Shown here: positions 27,288 through 36,785 of the stretch, in pieces
How positions within the stretch are numbered: position 1 is the stretch's first letter
How the letters are laid out: each line of letters starts with the position of its first letter
From: Flavimaribacter sediminis
GTDB taxonomy: Bacteria > Pseudomonadota > Alphaproteobacteria > Rhizobiales > Rhizobiaceae
NCBI RefSeq assembly: GCF_019492055.1
Contig: NZ_JAICBX010000001.1
Span: 1,240,001 to 1,304,000 of the forward strand
Direction: 5' to 3'
DNA length: 64,000 nt
The notes under the pieces: model-generated
Seen by the model: the letters and a program-made list of their open reading frames with translations, nothing else
Told to the model about the DNA's origin: nothing
The model's database searches: none
Program-made: the position numbers and the translations under genes

Positions 27288-29273
27288 TTGGCCGATAGTG
27301 AAAGAACAGCAGAGCCAGTCATTCAGCCGGGTCTGGATCCTGAACCCGAACTGCCGGCGCGTCCGGCGGTTCGGATCGTATCGGCCACTCTGGGCGCATT
27401 GATCGCCTTCGCTGGTCTGGCATGGGGCGCCAATCTCTATCGCATGGTCGGGTGGAACTTTCTCGCCGAGCAGTTCCTGGCCGCCGTGCTCGGAATGGCT
27501 ATTGCAGTGGTCTTCGTCATTCGCCCGTTGCGACGCGACGATCCCACCGGCAACCCGGCCTGGTATGACTGGGTTCTTGCAGCCATCGCGCTGGCCAACG
27601 GGCTCTACGTCGCAGTCGAATATCCGAACATATTGTCGACGTTCTTCAATCTTCCGCTCGACGGTCTGATCGCCGCGTGGATCTTCTTTCTGCTCGTCAT
27701 CGAAGGCTTGCGTCGGACGTCCGGTTGGTCGCTGGTGATCGTCGTGCTCGCTTTTACCGCTTATGCGCTGGTCGGCCATCTGGTCGGCGGCGACCTGCAA
27801 ACGCGCGAGGTGGAGCTGAACCGGATGATCCTCTATCTGGGGGTCGATACCAGCGGGCTATTCGGTCTCGTCCTTCTCGTCGGCGTGACCGTCGTCATTC
27901 CGTTCGTCTTCTTCGGGCAATTGCTGTCATCATCTGGCGGCGCTGCTTTTTTCAACGATATTTCGCTGGCCCTGATGGGACGTTTTCGCGGAGGCGGCGC
28001 AAAGATTTCGGTACTGGCTTCTTCGCTGTTCGGGTCGATCAACGGTATCGTCGTTTCCAACATCCTGGCGACCGGGGTCATTACCATTCCAATGATGAAG
28101 AAGGCCGGCTTCCGCCCGGAAAAGGCTGCGGCCATCGAGGCCAGCAGTTCCAACGGCGGCCAATTGATGCCGCCGGTCATGGGCGCAGTCGCGTTCCTGA
28201 TGGCCGACTTCCTGCAGATATCCTACGCCGACGTTGCAATTGCGGCGCTCGTTCCCTCGCTGCTTTATTATCTTGCGCTTTTCATCCAGGTTGATCTGGA
28301 GGCTGCGAAGGACGGCATCATGCGTGTTCCGGCGGCGCAGATTCCTCGTTTGTTGAAGGTTTTCGCCAGAGGAAGCGCGTTCTTCCTGCCATTTGCGGTC
28401 CTGATCTACGCTCTGTTCTGGCAAAATCGCGAAGCCGAGAACGCCGCCGTCTTCGCCTCCATCGCCGTGATGCTGGTCGGATTCGTTCTTTCCTATAGCG
28501 GAAGCCGTCTGACGATCCGCGAGGTCTGGAACTGCATCGTCCGCACAGGACTCTCATCCGCCGATATCATCATGATCGCGGCAGCCGCCGGCTTCATCAT
28601 GGGCATCCTGCAATATACCGGGCTCGGCTTTGCGTTGACGCTGCTGCTGGTGAAACTCGGCTCGGGCAATGTGTTCCTGCTTCTGGTGATCGCCGCCGTC
28701 ATGTGCATCATTCTTGGCATGGGCATGCCGACGCTGGGCGTCTACGTGCTGTTGGCTGTTCTGATTGCGCCAGCGTTGATCGAGGTCGGAATCTCTCCGC
28801 TCGCCGCCCACATGTTCATCCTCTATCTCGGCATGATGTCCTTCGTAACGCCGCCGGTAGCCATTGCCGCCTTCTTTGCCGCGACTTTGGCCAAGGCGGA
28901 TCCTATGAAGACCGGATGGGCCGCGATGCGCTTTTCCTGGCCGGCCTATATCGTGCCATTCCTTTTCGTATTCTCACCGTCACTTCTGTTGCAGAGCACA
29001 TCGCCGTTGGGGATCGCCGTGTCGCTCGCGACCGCCGCCGCCGGAGTGTGGATCGTTTCTGCAGGCATGATCGGCTTCGGGTTTCGCCACATGACGCCGA
29101 CGACGCGCATGGCAGCCATTATCGGCGGCGGCCTGTTGCTGTTGCCGCCGGAATTTGCCCCCTGGGCGCCTTACGCAAATATTGCCGGAGTTCTGATCGC
29201 TGCTGGAGTTTTGACGATGGAGTTTCTGGCTCGAAAGCGGAACGTCGCATCGCGCGGCGCGCCAGCGGAATAA
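27288..29273 (+). CDS. TRAP transporter fused permease (4TM-12TM)
   Basis: The 661-residue inner-membrane protein fuses the small and large TRAP permease subunits. The first ~170 residues hold the four-helix Q-like part. The rest is the M-like part with FGSINGIVVSNILATGVITI, EASSSNGGQLMPPVMGAVAF and GMGMPTLGVYVLLAVL, typical of TAXI-linked permeases. It is driven by a sodium or proton gradient. The start is TTG at 27288, preceded by GGAG at eight bases. It works with the TAXI receptor upstream. Confidence 0.88.
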   Translation: MADSERTAEPVIQPGLDPEPELPARPAVRIVSATLGALIAFAGLAWGANLYRMVGWNFLAEQFLAAVLGMAIAVVFVIRPLRRDDPTGNPAWYDWVLAAIALANGLYVAVEYPNILSTFFNLPLDGLIAAWIFFLLVIEGLRRTSGWSLVIVVLAFTAYALVGHLVGGDLQTREVELNRMILYLGVDTSGLFGLVLLVGVTVVIPFVFFGQLLSSSGGAAFFNDISLALMGRFRGGGAKISVLASSLFGSINGIVVSNILATGVITIPMMKKAGFRPEKAAAIEASSSNGGQLMPPVMGAVAFLMADFLQISYADVAIAALVPSLLYYLALFIQVDLEAAKDGIMRVPAAQIPRLLKVFARGSAFFLPFAVLIYALFWQNREAENAAVFASIAVMLVGFVLSYSGSRLTIREVWNCIVRTGLSSADIIMIAAAAGFIMGILQYTGLGFALTLLLVKLGSGNVFLLLVIAAVMCIILGMGMPTLGVYVLLAVLIAPALIEVGISPLAAHMFILYLGMMSFVTPPVAIAAFFAATLAKADPMKTGWAAMRFSWPAYIVPFLFVFSPSLLLQSTSPLGIAVSLATAAAGVWIVSAGMIGFGFRHMTPTTRMAAIIGGGLLLLPPEFAPWAPYANIAGVLIAAGVLTMEFLARKRNVASRGAPAE

Positions 29274-29315
29274 CATCGCCTTCTACCGGGCGCTTTGTAT
29301 GAAAGAGGTATTGCT

Positions 29316-30365
29316 ATGGTTACGAAGACATCCGCATCCGACAACAAGCAGCAATTCTATGACCGTCTGGCGCCCCAGAATCTGGCGCCACTGTGGGAGG
29401 TGCTCAAAGGCCTCTTGCCAAGCGAACCGAAGTCGAAAGCTGTGCCGCACCACTGGAGCTACGCCGATGTTCGGCCATTGCTGCTGGAATCGGGCCGATT
29501 GCTGACAGCGCAGGAAGCCGAGCGCCGCGTTCTGGTTCTGGAAAATCCTGCGATGCCGGGACAATCGCGCGCCACGGCGACGATGTATTCCGGTATACAG
29601 CTTATCATGCCGGGTGAGACCGCGCCGGCTCACCGGCACACGCCCTCGGCGCTGCGCTTCATGCTGGAAGGCGAGGGCGCCTTCACGGCGGTCGGCGGCG
29701 AGCGCACAACGATGCGCAAGGGGGATTTCATCATTACGCCTTCCTGGGCGTTCCATGATCACGGTAATGAGGGCAATGATCCCTGCGCCTGGCTCGACGG
29801 TCTCGACCTGCCGTTGGTTCAGTTCTTCGAAGCAGGTTTCAACGAGCACTACAATGACGACCGCCAGTCGATCACGAGGCCGGAGGGCGACGCGCTCGCC
29901 CGCTTCGGCTCCAATATGTCGCCGCTCAAGCCAGAGAGCCGTTACGGGCTGACGACTCCGATCTTCAACTATCCCTATGAGCAGACCAGGCAGGCGCTTG
30001 TCGATGTCGCTCGCTGCGGCGATCCAGATCCTCATGAAGCAATATCGATGCGCTATTCCAATCCGCTGGACGGCGGTTGGGCAATGCCCACAATGTCCGC
30101 CTGGATGATCCATGTGCCAAAGGGTTTTAATACCATGCCGATCCGCTCCACCGACGGTATCATCATGTGTCTCGGCGAGGGATCAGCCACGGTGACGACC
30201 GGCGACAAGTCCTTCGATCTTTCGGAAAACGATGTCGTTGCTTGTCCCGGCTGGACCTGGCGCAGCTTCAAGGCGAAGGAGGACAGTTTCATCTTCTGCT
30301 TCTCCGACCGCGTCGCACAGGAAAAGCTCGGCCTCTTCCGCGAAGAACGCCGCGACAACGCCTGA
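29316..30365 (+). CDS. Gentisate 1,2-dioxygenase-like bicupin
   Basis: The 349-residue protein is a bicupin of the gentisate/1-hydroxy-2-naphthoate dioxygenase family. The N-terminal cupin has Fe(II) ligands in APAHRHTPSALRF (His106, His108) and SWAFHDHGNEG (His147 or His149); the second cupin (about 250-330) lacks the full His set, as is usual. It opens the ring of gentisate or a related hydroxy-acid between the carboxyl and hydroxyl carbons. The GERTTMRKGDFIITPSW segment is very typical. It is followed after 42 bp by a hydrolase that could use its product. The ring substrate here is not proven. Confidence 0.88.
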   Translation: MVTKTSASDNKQQFYDRLAPQNLAPLWEVLKGLLPSEPKSKAVPHHWSYADVRPLLLESGRLLTAQEAERRVLVLENPAMPGQSRATATMYSGIQLIMPGETAPAHRHTPSALRFMLEGEGAFTAVGGERTTMRKGDFIITPSWAFHDHGNEGNDPCAWLDGLDLPLVQFFEAGFNEHYNDDRQSITRPEGDALARFGSNMSPLKPESRYGLTTPIFNYPYEQTRQALVDVARCGDPDPHEAISMRYSNPLDGGWAMPTMSAWMIHVPKGFNTMPIRSTDGIIMCLGEGSATVTTGDKSFDLSENDVVACPGWTWRSFKAKEDSFIFCFSDRVAQEKLGLFREERRDNA

Positions 30366-30407
30366 CCGACAAGACAATAAAGCCAGATTTATCAGAAAGG
30401 TACCTGC

Positions 30408-31262
30408 ATGCGCTTCTGCCGCTTCAACGACGATCGCCTTGGCGTGGTCGAGGGGAACACCATTCGCGACGTCACCGCAGCGGCGGACGCGCTTCCGGCC
30501 TTGAAATGGCCGGCGCCGCGCGGTGACCACTTCTTCAATCATTTCGACCTGATGCGGGCGAAGATGGAGGAGACGGCTGCTGATGCGCCGACGCTGGCTG
30601 TTGATGAGGTCAAATTGCTCTCGCCGGTCGCCAATCCCGGCAAGATCGTCGCGGCGCCGGTCAATTATCAGCTGCACCTTGATGAATCGCGCGTGGACAC
30701 GCAGATCAATTTTGGCTCTCAGGTGAAGACCATCGACGACTACGGCGTGTTTTTGAAAGCGCCCAGTTCGATGATCGGCGCAAGCGACGTCGTCATGGCC
30801 GACTGGCCGGACCGCCGCATCGACCACGAGATCGAATTGGCCTTTGTCATCGGGAAAAAGGGCTTTCGAATCAGCGAGGAAGACGCGCTTGATCATGTCG
30901 CCGGCTACATGATCGGTCTCGACATGACGATCCGCGGCACGGAGGACCGCTCTTTCCGAAAGTCGCTCGATACATTCACGGTATTCGGGCCACACATCGT
31001 CACCGCTGATGAACTCGGCGATCCGGACAATCTCGATTTCGAGCTCAAGATTGCGGGCGAGACGCGACAGAAATCAAACACATCGATGCTAATTTGGGGT
31101 TGCCGCAAGTTGATCGCCTATGCGTCGAAGGCGTACACGCTCTATCCCGGCGACATTTTCATGACCGGCACGCCGGAAGGCGTTGCGCCCGTCCAGTCCG
31201 GCGACGTCATGCATGCCTGGATCGATCGCATCGGTGAAATGTCGGTGCGCGTATCGGCTTAA
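30408..31262 (+). CDS. Fumarylacetoacetate hydrolase family protein
   Basis: The 284-residue protein has the FAH fold: metal-binding Glu-x-Glu in DHEIELAFVIGKKG, VAGYMIGLDMTIRG, SLDTFTVFGPHIV and the end segment LYPGDIFMTGTPEGVAPVQSGD. In gentisate pathways such enzymes cleave fumarylpyruvate or maleylpyruvate to pyruvate and a C4 acid. No maleylpyruvate isomerase is seen in the cluster, so it may act directly on maleylpyruvate. It ends the plus-strand operon and is convergent with coxS, eight bases away. Confidence 0.87.
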   Translation: MRFCRFNDDRLGVVEGNTIRDVTAAADALPALKWPAPRGDHFFNHFDLMRAKMEETAADAPTLAVDEVKLLSPVANPGKIVAAPVNYQLHLDESRVDTQINFGSQVKTIDDYGVFLKAPSSMIGASDVVMADWPDRRIDHEIELAFVIGKKGFRISEEDALDHVAGYMIGLDMTIRGTEDRSFRKSLDTFTVFGPHIVTADELGDPDNLDFELKIAGETRQKSNTSMLIWGCRKLIAYASKAYTLYPGDIFMTGTPEGVAPVQSGDVMHAWIDRIGEMSVRVSA

Positions 31263-31269
31263 CCGGCAT

Positions 31270-31737
31270 TCAAGCGTTCTTTTCCGCGATGCATCGTTCG
31301 ATCGCACGCACGATGCCGCGGTATCCTGTGCATCGGCACACGCAGCCGGCCAATGCGGCGCGAATCTCGTTCTCGTCGGCGCGGTCCAGTCGGCTTACGA
31401 TATCGTAGGCCGTCGCCAGCATGCCGGGCGTGCAATATCCGCACTGTAAAGCGTGTTCCTCGCGAAACGCTCTTCGCAGGCGCGACATCAGCTTGTTGTC
31501 GTCATAGCCCTCGACGGTGGTGATCTCGACGCCATCGCAGGAGGCTGCCATGGTGATGCAGGACCGGATCGGCATTCCATCCATCAACACAGTGCAGGCG
31601 CCGCAGGCGCCGTGCTCGCATCCCAGATGTGTGCCTTTGAGTGAAAGGCGTTCGCGGAGAAAATCGGCAAGGTTCAGTCGGGGGTCGATTTCCGTGCTGA
31701 CCTGTCTGCCGTTTACGGTGAGTGACAGTGTGGTCAC
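31270..31737 (-). CDS. Molybdenum hydroxylase small (2Fe-2S) subunit
   Basis: The 155-residue protein carries two [2Fe-2S] clusters of the xanthine oxidase family. The plant-ferredoxin-type motif is CEHGACGACTVLMDG plus a further Cys in RSCITMAA. The second set is QCGYCTPGM and CVCRCTGY. It passes electrons from the molybdenum site to FAD. The start is GTG at 31735-31737 after GGAGG, overlapping the medium-subunit stop; a longer frame (MPEARDRGG) is not used. It is the last gene of the minus-strand operon. Confidence 0.92.
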   Translation of the reverse strand: MTTLSLTVNGRQVSTEIDPRLNLADFLRERLSLKGTHLGCEHGACGACTVLMDGMPIRSCITMAASCDGVEITTVEGYDDNKLMSRLRRAFREEHALQCGYCTPGMLATAYDIVSRLDRADENEIRAALAGCVCRCTGYRGIVRAIERCIAEKNA

Positions 31738-32555
31738 GTTCGAACCTCCTCGATCGCGCGCCTCAGGCACACAGTGTGAATCTGTGTTTCGTACCGTCCG
31801 AGTGAGCCAATTGTTCGGGTCACCGCATCCCGTATCGCGTCGTCGTCGACATCGCCGTCCTGGAGCGCTGTTTCGAGCAAGGTAAAACGTTGCGGGCCGC
31901 CAATGGCGCTACTACCCGCCACCACGCGGCATAAACCGCTTTCCGGATCGTGGACAGCGGCAGCGATGGCCTCGCCGAAGGCTCCGGCTTTCTTGCGCAT
32001 CTTTTGGAAGGACCAGCGTAGTTTCGGCGAGGCTTTTGGTATGCAGATTGCAGTCAGTATCTCGTCTTCCTGCAATGCCGTCGTAAAGACATCCACCATG
32101 AATTCATCGACAGGGAGCTTGCGACTTCCGTTTGATCCGGCGATCTCCACATTGGCGCCAAGCGCGATCATAGCCACCGGCCAGTCGGCTGCAGGGTCGG
32201 CATGGGCAAGGCTGCCTCCAATCGTTCCCCGGTTTCGTATGGCTCGGTAGGCAATGTTGCCGGCGACATGGCCCAGCATTCCGCCGAAGTAATCTCCCGT
32301 TTGGCCGTCCTCTATGCGCGCATGGCTGACACTGGCGCCCAGGCGCACGTGGTTTCCCGCATCTTCGATCGCTGCCAGTTCCTGAATAGCTCCGATGTCG
32401 ACGAGCGTTTCGGCAAAGGCCACACGCAGGTTCAGCATGGGAACCAGCGATTGGCCGCCTGCCAGGACGCGCGCTGCGCCATCGCCTTCGGCAAGAATGG
32501 CCAGGGCCGCCTGCACCGTATCCGGCCTGTGGAATTCAAGAGCCGGCGCCTTCAC
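31734..32555 (-). CDS. Molybdenum hydroxylase FAD-binding medium subunit
   Basis: The 273-residue protein belongs to the CoxM/FAD-binding molybdopterin dehydrogenase family. It has FAD pyrophosphate loops LAGGQSLVPMLN and RNRGTIGGSLAHADPAAD and a C-terminal CO_deh_flav_C-like domain. It moves electrons from the small subunit to an acceptor. It overlaps the large-subunit gene by four bases upstream and the small subunit by four downstream. Confidence 0.92.
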   Translation of the reverse strand: MKAPALEFHRPDTVQAALAILAEGDGAARVLAGGQSLVPMLNLRVAFAETLVDIGAIQELAAIEDAGNHVRLGASVSHARIEDGQTGDYFGGMLGHVAGNIAYRAIRNRGTIGGSLAHADPAADWPVAMIALGANVEIAGSNGSRKLPVDEFMVDVFTTALQEDEILTAICIPKASPKLRWSFQKMRKKAGAFGEAIAAAVHDPESGLCRVVAGSSAIGGPQRFTLLETALQDGDVDDDAIRDAVTRTIGSLGRYETQIHTVCLRRAIEEVRT

Positions 32556-34900
32556 TTTGTTGTCTCCAAATCGGCTTTGGCGCGGTCCTGCGCGTCAAAG
32601 ATCGCTCCGAGAACGCGCTTCGGCGAAGCTGGCACGGCGCACAATTCTGCTCCGAGAGGCCTGAGCGCGTCGTTGATCGCGTTGACCACGGCCGCCGGCG
32701 GCGCGATGGCGCCGCCTTCACCGACGCCTTTCACGCCGAACCGCGTGTAGGGCGATAGCGTTTCACTGTGATCCAGCCGGATCATTGGTGTCTCGGCAGC
32801 GGTCGGCAGCGAGTAATCTGCGAATGTCGTCGCCAGCGGCTGCCCCTGGTCGTCGAACGGCGATTCTTCGAAAAGACCGGTGCCTATGCCCTGAACGACG
32901 CCGCCGAGCACCTGACCGTCGACGATCATCGGATTGACCCGCGTTCCGCAATCATCGACTGCGACGTAGTCAAGCAGCTCGACGGTTCCCAGTTCCGGAT
33001 CGACAGAAACCGTCGCGGCGTGAGCAGCGTAGGCGAAGGGACCCTTGTCGCCATCGGGTCTGTAGCCGCCCGTCACCTCCAGCCCGTCGCGTAATACGTC
33101 CTCGGGAAGTTCGTAGGGTCTGAAATGCCAGGTCTCTGCCGCTTCCGCGATCATCATCGTGGCCGAAGGTCCTTTCAGAAGCCCTTCTTCCAGGCGCACA
33201 TTGGCGGTTTCGCACTGCATCAGGTGGGCGGCGATTTCCCGGAGTTTGACCGCGATCTTGTCGCAAGCGGCGGCGACCGCGCCGCCAGTCATCACGACGG
33301 CGCGCGAGGCGTAGGTGCCGGTCGAAAACGGCGACAGGCCGGTGTCTCCATGCCGCAGAATGACGCGTTCCGGCTCTATTCCCAGAACCTGGCTTGCGAT
33401 CTGGGCCATGGTCGTTTCCATACCTTGGCCATGCGACTGCACACCGACGCGCAATTCCAGACTGCCGTCCGGTTGCATAAGCGCAGCAGCCTGTTCGAAA
33501 CCGGGCATCATCGGTATGCCTATATGCGAGATGGTCGATGTCGAGACGGCGGTATGTTCGGTGTAGACGGCGTAGCCCGTGCCCAGTAGTCGTCCGGGGG
33601 CGGGTGTCTGTGGCGCGTCCGCAACCATCTCCATTGCGCGGCGCAGACAGGCCGGATAGTCGCCGCTGTCGTATTCCTTGCCTGTGATCGCCTTGTAGGG
33701 CATCGCCTCGGGTTTCACGAGATTGTCGAGCCTGACTTCGGCAGGGTCGCGTCCGACTGCCCGGGCGACCGCGTCCATGGTGCATTCGATTGCGAAACAG
33801 GCGCCTGGCCTCGCCACCGCACGGTAGGGCGAGAGGGGTGGTTTGTTGGTCACGACCGTTTGCGTTCTGACGCGGTAACCTCCAATGTCGTAAGGCCCTG
33901 TCAGAATGCCGCTTGCCTGTATCGCATCGAAACCGTTGGTGTGGGGCCAGACGGAATAGGCGACGCCATCCGTGGTCAGTTTCGCGTCGATTGCAAGAAC
34001 ACGCCCGCGTTGGTCCGCATAGGCGGTCATTTCATAGCGGTGCTCTCGGGCGTTCGCCCCGGCGGTCAGATGTTCGAAACGGTCTTCAAGCCAGCGCAGC
34101 GGCCGGCCGGTTTTCAACGCAAGCGCAGCGACAATGACCTCTTCCGAATGAAGGATCGCCTTGTAGCCGAATCCGCCGCCCACGTCAGGCGCAATGACCC
34201 TGATCTGCCGTTGCTGCAGTTCAAGGGCCTGGCACAGGGCGGTCCGTATCTGGTGCGGAGACTGCGTCGAGGAATAGACCACAAGTTGGTCGTCGCGCTC
34301 GCTCCAGTAGGCCAGCACTCCTTTTCCTTCCAGCGGAACCATGGCCTGACGGGCCATGTCGAGCACCCGGGTCACCTTGACCGGCGCTTTGGCGATGATC
34401 TCGTCAATTCCGGAGTCAAAGCCGGTTTCCATCGAGACATTGCTGTCCCAATCGTCATAGAGCCTTGGACCATCCTCCGACAGCGCGTCATCCATTGACG
34501 CGATGACAGGCAACATTTCGAAATCCGGCGCCAGCATCTCGACCAGATCCTCCGCCTCCGCCCGGGTAGGGGCGATGCAGGCGGCGACGATTTCTCCGAC
34601 GTAGCGTGTGCGGTCCGAGGCGATCGGCGGCGCTGCGACAATACGATGACGCGGCACTTTGGATGCCGGGGCGACGAGCTTCACATCTGACAGATCAGCA
34701 GCCGTGAAAACACGGTCGGCAACGTCGTCCGGCGTGTCGATCGACGCTATGCGGGCGTGCGCCAGAGGCGAACGGAGGAAAGCCACGTCACTCATTCCCG
34801 GAATTTCGATGTCGCCAATGAAGCGGCCACGTCCCTCCAGGAATCGCGCGTCTTCCCGGCGCAATATGGAAGCGCCTACGCCTGTCTCTTTAATCGTCAT
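32552..34900 (-). CDS. Molybdenum hydroxylase large (molybdopterin) subunit
   Basis: The 782-residue protein is the xanthine oxidase-family catalytic subunit. It has molybdopterin contacts in DVGGGFGYKAI, VQSHGQGMETTMAQIASQ and the C-terminal catalytic Glu in GVKGVGEGGAIAPPA. The active-site loop reads PYRAVARPGA, not AYRCSFR of true CO dehydrogenase nor the usual AYRGAGRPEA, so CO oxidation is excluded and the substrate is an unidentified ring or aldehyde. The enzyme would hydroxylate a carbon next to nitrogen or oxidise an aldehyde with water as oxygen donor. It follows the DctPQM genes by 27 bp, which suggests that the transporter supplies its substrate. Confidence 0.9.
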   Translation of the reverse strand: MTIKETGVGASILRREDARFLEGRGRFIGDIEIPGMSDVAFLRSPLAHARIASIDTPDDVADRVFTAADLSDVKLVAPASKVPRHRIVAAPPIASDRTRYVGEIVAACIAPTRAEAEDLVEMLAPDFEMLPVIASMDDALSEDGPRLYDDWDSNVSMETGFDSGIDEIIAKAPVKVTRVLDMARQAMVPLEGKGVLAYWSERDDQLVVYSSTQSPHQIRTALCQALELQQRQIRVIAPDVGGGFGYKAILHSEEVIVAALALKTGRPLRWLEDRFEHLTAGANAREHRYEMTAYADQRGRVLAIDAKLTTDGVAYSVWPHTNGFDAIQASGILTGPYDIGGYRVRTQTVVTNKPPLSPYRAVARPGACFAIECTMDAVARAVGRDPAEVRLDNLVKPEAMPYKAITGKEYDSGDYPACLRRAMEMVADAPQTPAPGRLLGTGYAVYTEHTAVSTSTISHIGIPMMPGFEQAAALMQPDGSLELRVGVQSHGQGMETTMAQIASQVLGIEPERVILRHGDTGLSPFSTGTYASRAVVMTGGAVAAACDKIAVKLREIAAHLMQCETANVRLEEGLLKGPSATMMIAEAAETWHFRPYELPEDVLRDGLEVTGGYRPDGDKGPFAYAAHAATVSVDPELGTVELLDYVAVDDCGTRVNPMIVDGQVLGGVVQGIGTGLFEESPFDDQGQPLATTFADYSLPTAAETPMIRLDHSETLSPYTRFGVKGVGEGGAIAPPAAVVNAINDALRPLGAELCAVPASPKRVLGAIFDAQDRAKADLETTK

Positions 34901-34927
34901 GCGGCCTCCTGCTTCATACTGTCCTCA

Positions 34928-36247
34928 TCAGAAACCTACGAACGAGGTAAGCCAGGTCGCTGTTCCCGGCAAAAGGAACACGACCAGAAGCACCAGAAGC
35001 TGACAAAGCACAAACGGCATGACGCCGAAGGCCATCTGCCGGTAAGTCATGTCCGGAGGCGCGATGGACCGCAGGTAGAAGAGCGAGGGCGCCATCGGCG
35101 GCGTGAGATAGCTGGTCTGGATCGCGACAATTGCAAGGACGCCGAACCAAATGGGATCGATGCCGGCGGCCCTGAGCAGCGGATCGTATATCGGCACGCA
35201 TATCAGTACGATGGAGATCCAGTCGAGCACGAATCCGAGCAGCATGATGATGAGAAGGATCACGAGAATCGTCTGGTTCGGCGTCAGGTTCATCGCGTCT
35301 AGAAAACCCTGAATGAGCTGTCGGCCGCCATTTGCCTGGAAGATCGATGTGAACATCGTGCCGCCGACCACGATGAGCATCACCATGGCGGTTATGACCA
35401 GTGTCGCGCGCGTCGCCATCCAGAGAACAGAAGCTTTTAGCTCACCATAGAGCAGGGTCAGCAATATCGTCCCAAGCGCGCCGACGCCGGCGGCTTCGGT
35501 CGGCGCGGCTATCCCCGCCATAATGGAGCCGACGACGGCGAACACCAGCGCAAGGGCAGGCAGGAGCGATACGGCTGTGATGCGAAGTTTTTCGTTGAGC
35601 GGTATGGCCAGTTCTTCGGCGGCGAGCGGCGGACCATCCTGCGGTCTTACGGCGCAACGCAGCAGCGCATAGCCAAGGAAGAAGGCGACCATGAGCAGGG
35701 AAGGCAGCAGGATGGCGGCGAACATGTCGCCGATGGAAACCTGCGCCTGCGTCGCATAGACCACGACGACGATCGAGGGCGGGATCATTGTGCCGAGCGA
35801 CCCGCCCGCGCATATCGTGCCGGCGATCAGATCGTTGGAGTATCGATATTTCTGCATGGCGGGGATCGCCATCATGCCAACCATGACCTCGACAGCGCCG
35901 ACTATGCCGGTTCCGGCGGCGAAGATCGCGCACATGGAAATCGCCGCCAGCGCCAGTCCGCCAGGAAGTCGTCCGAGCCAGAGGCGCATCGCATCGAACA
36001 GGCGCACGGCGATGCCCGAGCGTTCAAGCATTGCGCCCATGAACACGAATAGCGGGATCGCCGCGTAGGTCGGATTGGAGGCGACGGAATCGAGAAATCG
36101 AAAGAGTTGATTCGGCGCGATATCTCCGAAGGAAAGCAGCGCGAAACCGAATGCCGTTGCGATGAGGCTGAAACTAACCGGCAAACCCAGAAGGATCAGG
36201 GCGAACAGCGCCGGAAACATCAATCCGGCCATGAGCGGATCATGCAT
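34928..36247 (-). CDS. dctM: TRAP transporter large permease DctM
   Basis: The 439-residue membrane protein has about 12 hydrophobic segments and the DctM patterns FVFMGAMLERSGIA, GTICAGGSLGTMIPPSIVVV and PTEAAGVGALGTILL. Its length and pattern fit the mannitol/chloroaromatic (DctM type 2) subgroup. It catalyses ion-driven uptake with the small DctQ subunit, overlapping its gene by eight bases, and the DctP receptor. It is cotranscribed with the molybdenum hydroxylase genes. Confidence 0.9.
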   Translation of the reverse strand: MHDPLMAGLMFPALFALILLGLPVSFSLIATAFGFALLSFGDIAPNQLFRFLDSVASNPTYAAIPLFVFMGAMLERSGIAVRLFDAMRLWLGRLPGGLALAAISMCAIFAAGTGIVGAVEVMVGMMAIPAMQKYRYSNDLIAGTICAGGSLGTMIPPSIVVVVYATQAQVSIGDMFAAILLPSLLMVAFFLGYALLRCAVRPQDGPPLAAEELAIPLNEKLRITAVSLLPALALVFAVVGSIMAGIAAPTEAAGVGALGTILLTLLYGELKASVLWMATRATLVITAMVMLIVVGGTMFTSIFQANGGRQLIQGFLDAMNLTPNQTILVILLIIMLLGFVLDWISIVLICVPIYDPLLRAAGIDPIWFGVLAIVAIQTSYLTPPMAPSLFYLRSIAPPDMTYRQMAFGVMPFVLCQLLVLLVVFLLPGTATWLTSFVGF

Positions 36248-36731
36248 GCCGTTGGGCCGCCTTTGTAAAGTCGCGAATTGCAGTCACGAGAATCTGCAGT
36301 GACAAGGCCGCCAAGCCAATGGAGATGACGCTGTAGAATGGCCAGAGCTTTGGCGCAAATGCGCTTACCGGGTCCACCGAGCCGCGCTCATAGGCGCTGA
36401 TCGCCTTGTTCGCCGCCACCCAGCTGATCGCCGTGAACGCCGGCAACGCAACGCACGCCATCAGCAATCCGGAGATCAGGCAGCGAAGTCGGTCGGGCAG
36501 CATCTGCGCCAGGAAGTCGATGCTGACATGGCCTTTTTCCTTGAGCGCGAAGGCGGCGGACAGGACGAACAAGGCGCCGCCAAGCATATAGGTCATGTCG
36601 CTTGCCCATAGGGTGGGCGCATTAAAAACATAGCGGCAGACCACTTCATAGATCATTACGCCGATCAGCAAAATGACCATGACGCCGGCGACCACAGCAA
36701 GCGCGGAAGACAACCGATCAATGATCTTCAT
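36240..36731 (-). CDS. dctQ: TRAP transporter small permease DctQ
   Basis: The ~163-residue protein has four membrane segments, a conserved WASDMTYMLGGALFVL stretch and KEKGHVSIDF in the cytoplasmic loop, typical of DctQ. It supports the large permease DctM. ATG 36731 (MKIIDRLSS) is preferred over the longer frame. It lies 54 bp after dctP. Confidence 0.88.
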   Translation of the reverse strand: MKIIDRLSSALAVVAGVMVILLIGVMIYEVVCRYVFNAPTLWASDMTYMLGGALFVLSAAFALKEKGHVSIDFLAQMLPDRLRCLISGLLMACVALPAFTAISWVAANKAISAYERGSVDPVSAFAPKLWPFYSVISIGLAALSLQILVTAIRDFTKAAQRHA

Positions 36732-36785
36732 TGGCGAACCCCACAATGCACAAGGCCGGCGCAGGGCGCGCCGGCCTCATTGCGC

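Noticed and set aside
32552-34900. Aerobic CO dehydrogenase
   Set aside because: The three-subunit layout is the same, but the AYRCSFR active-site loop of CoxL is absent and no cox accessory genes are present.
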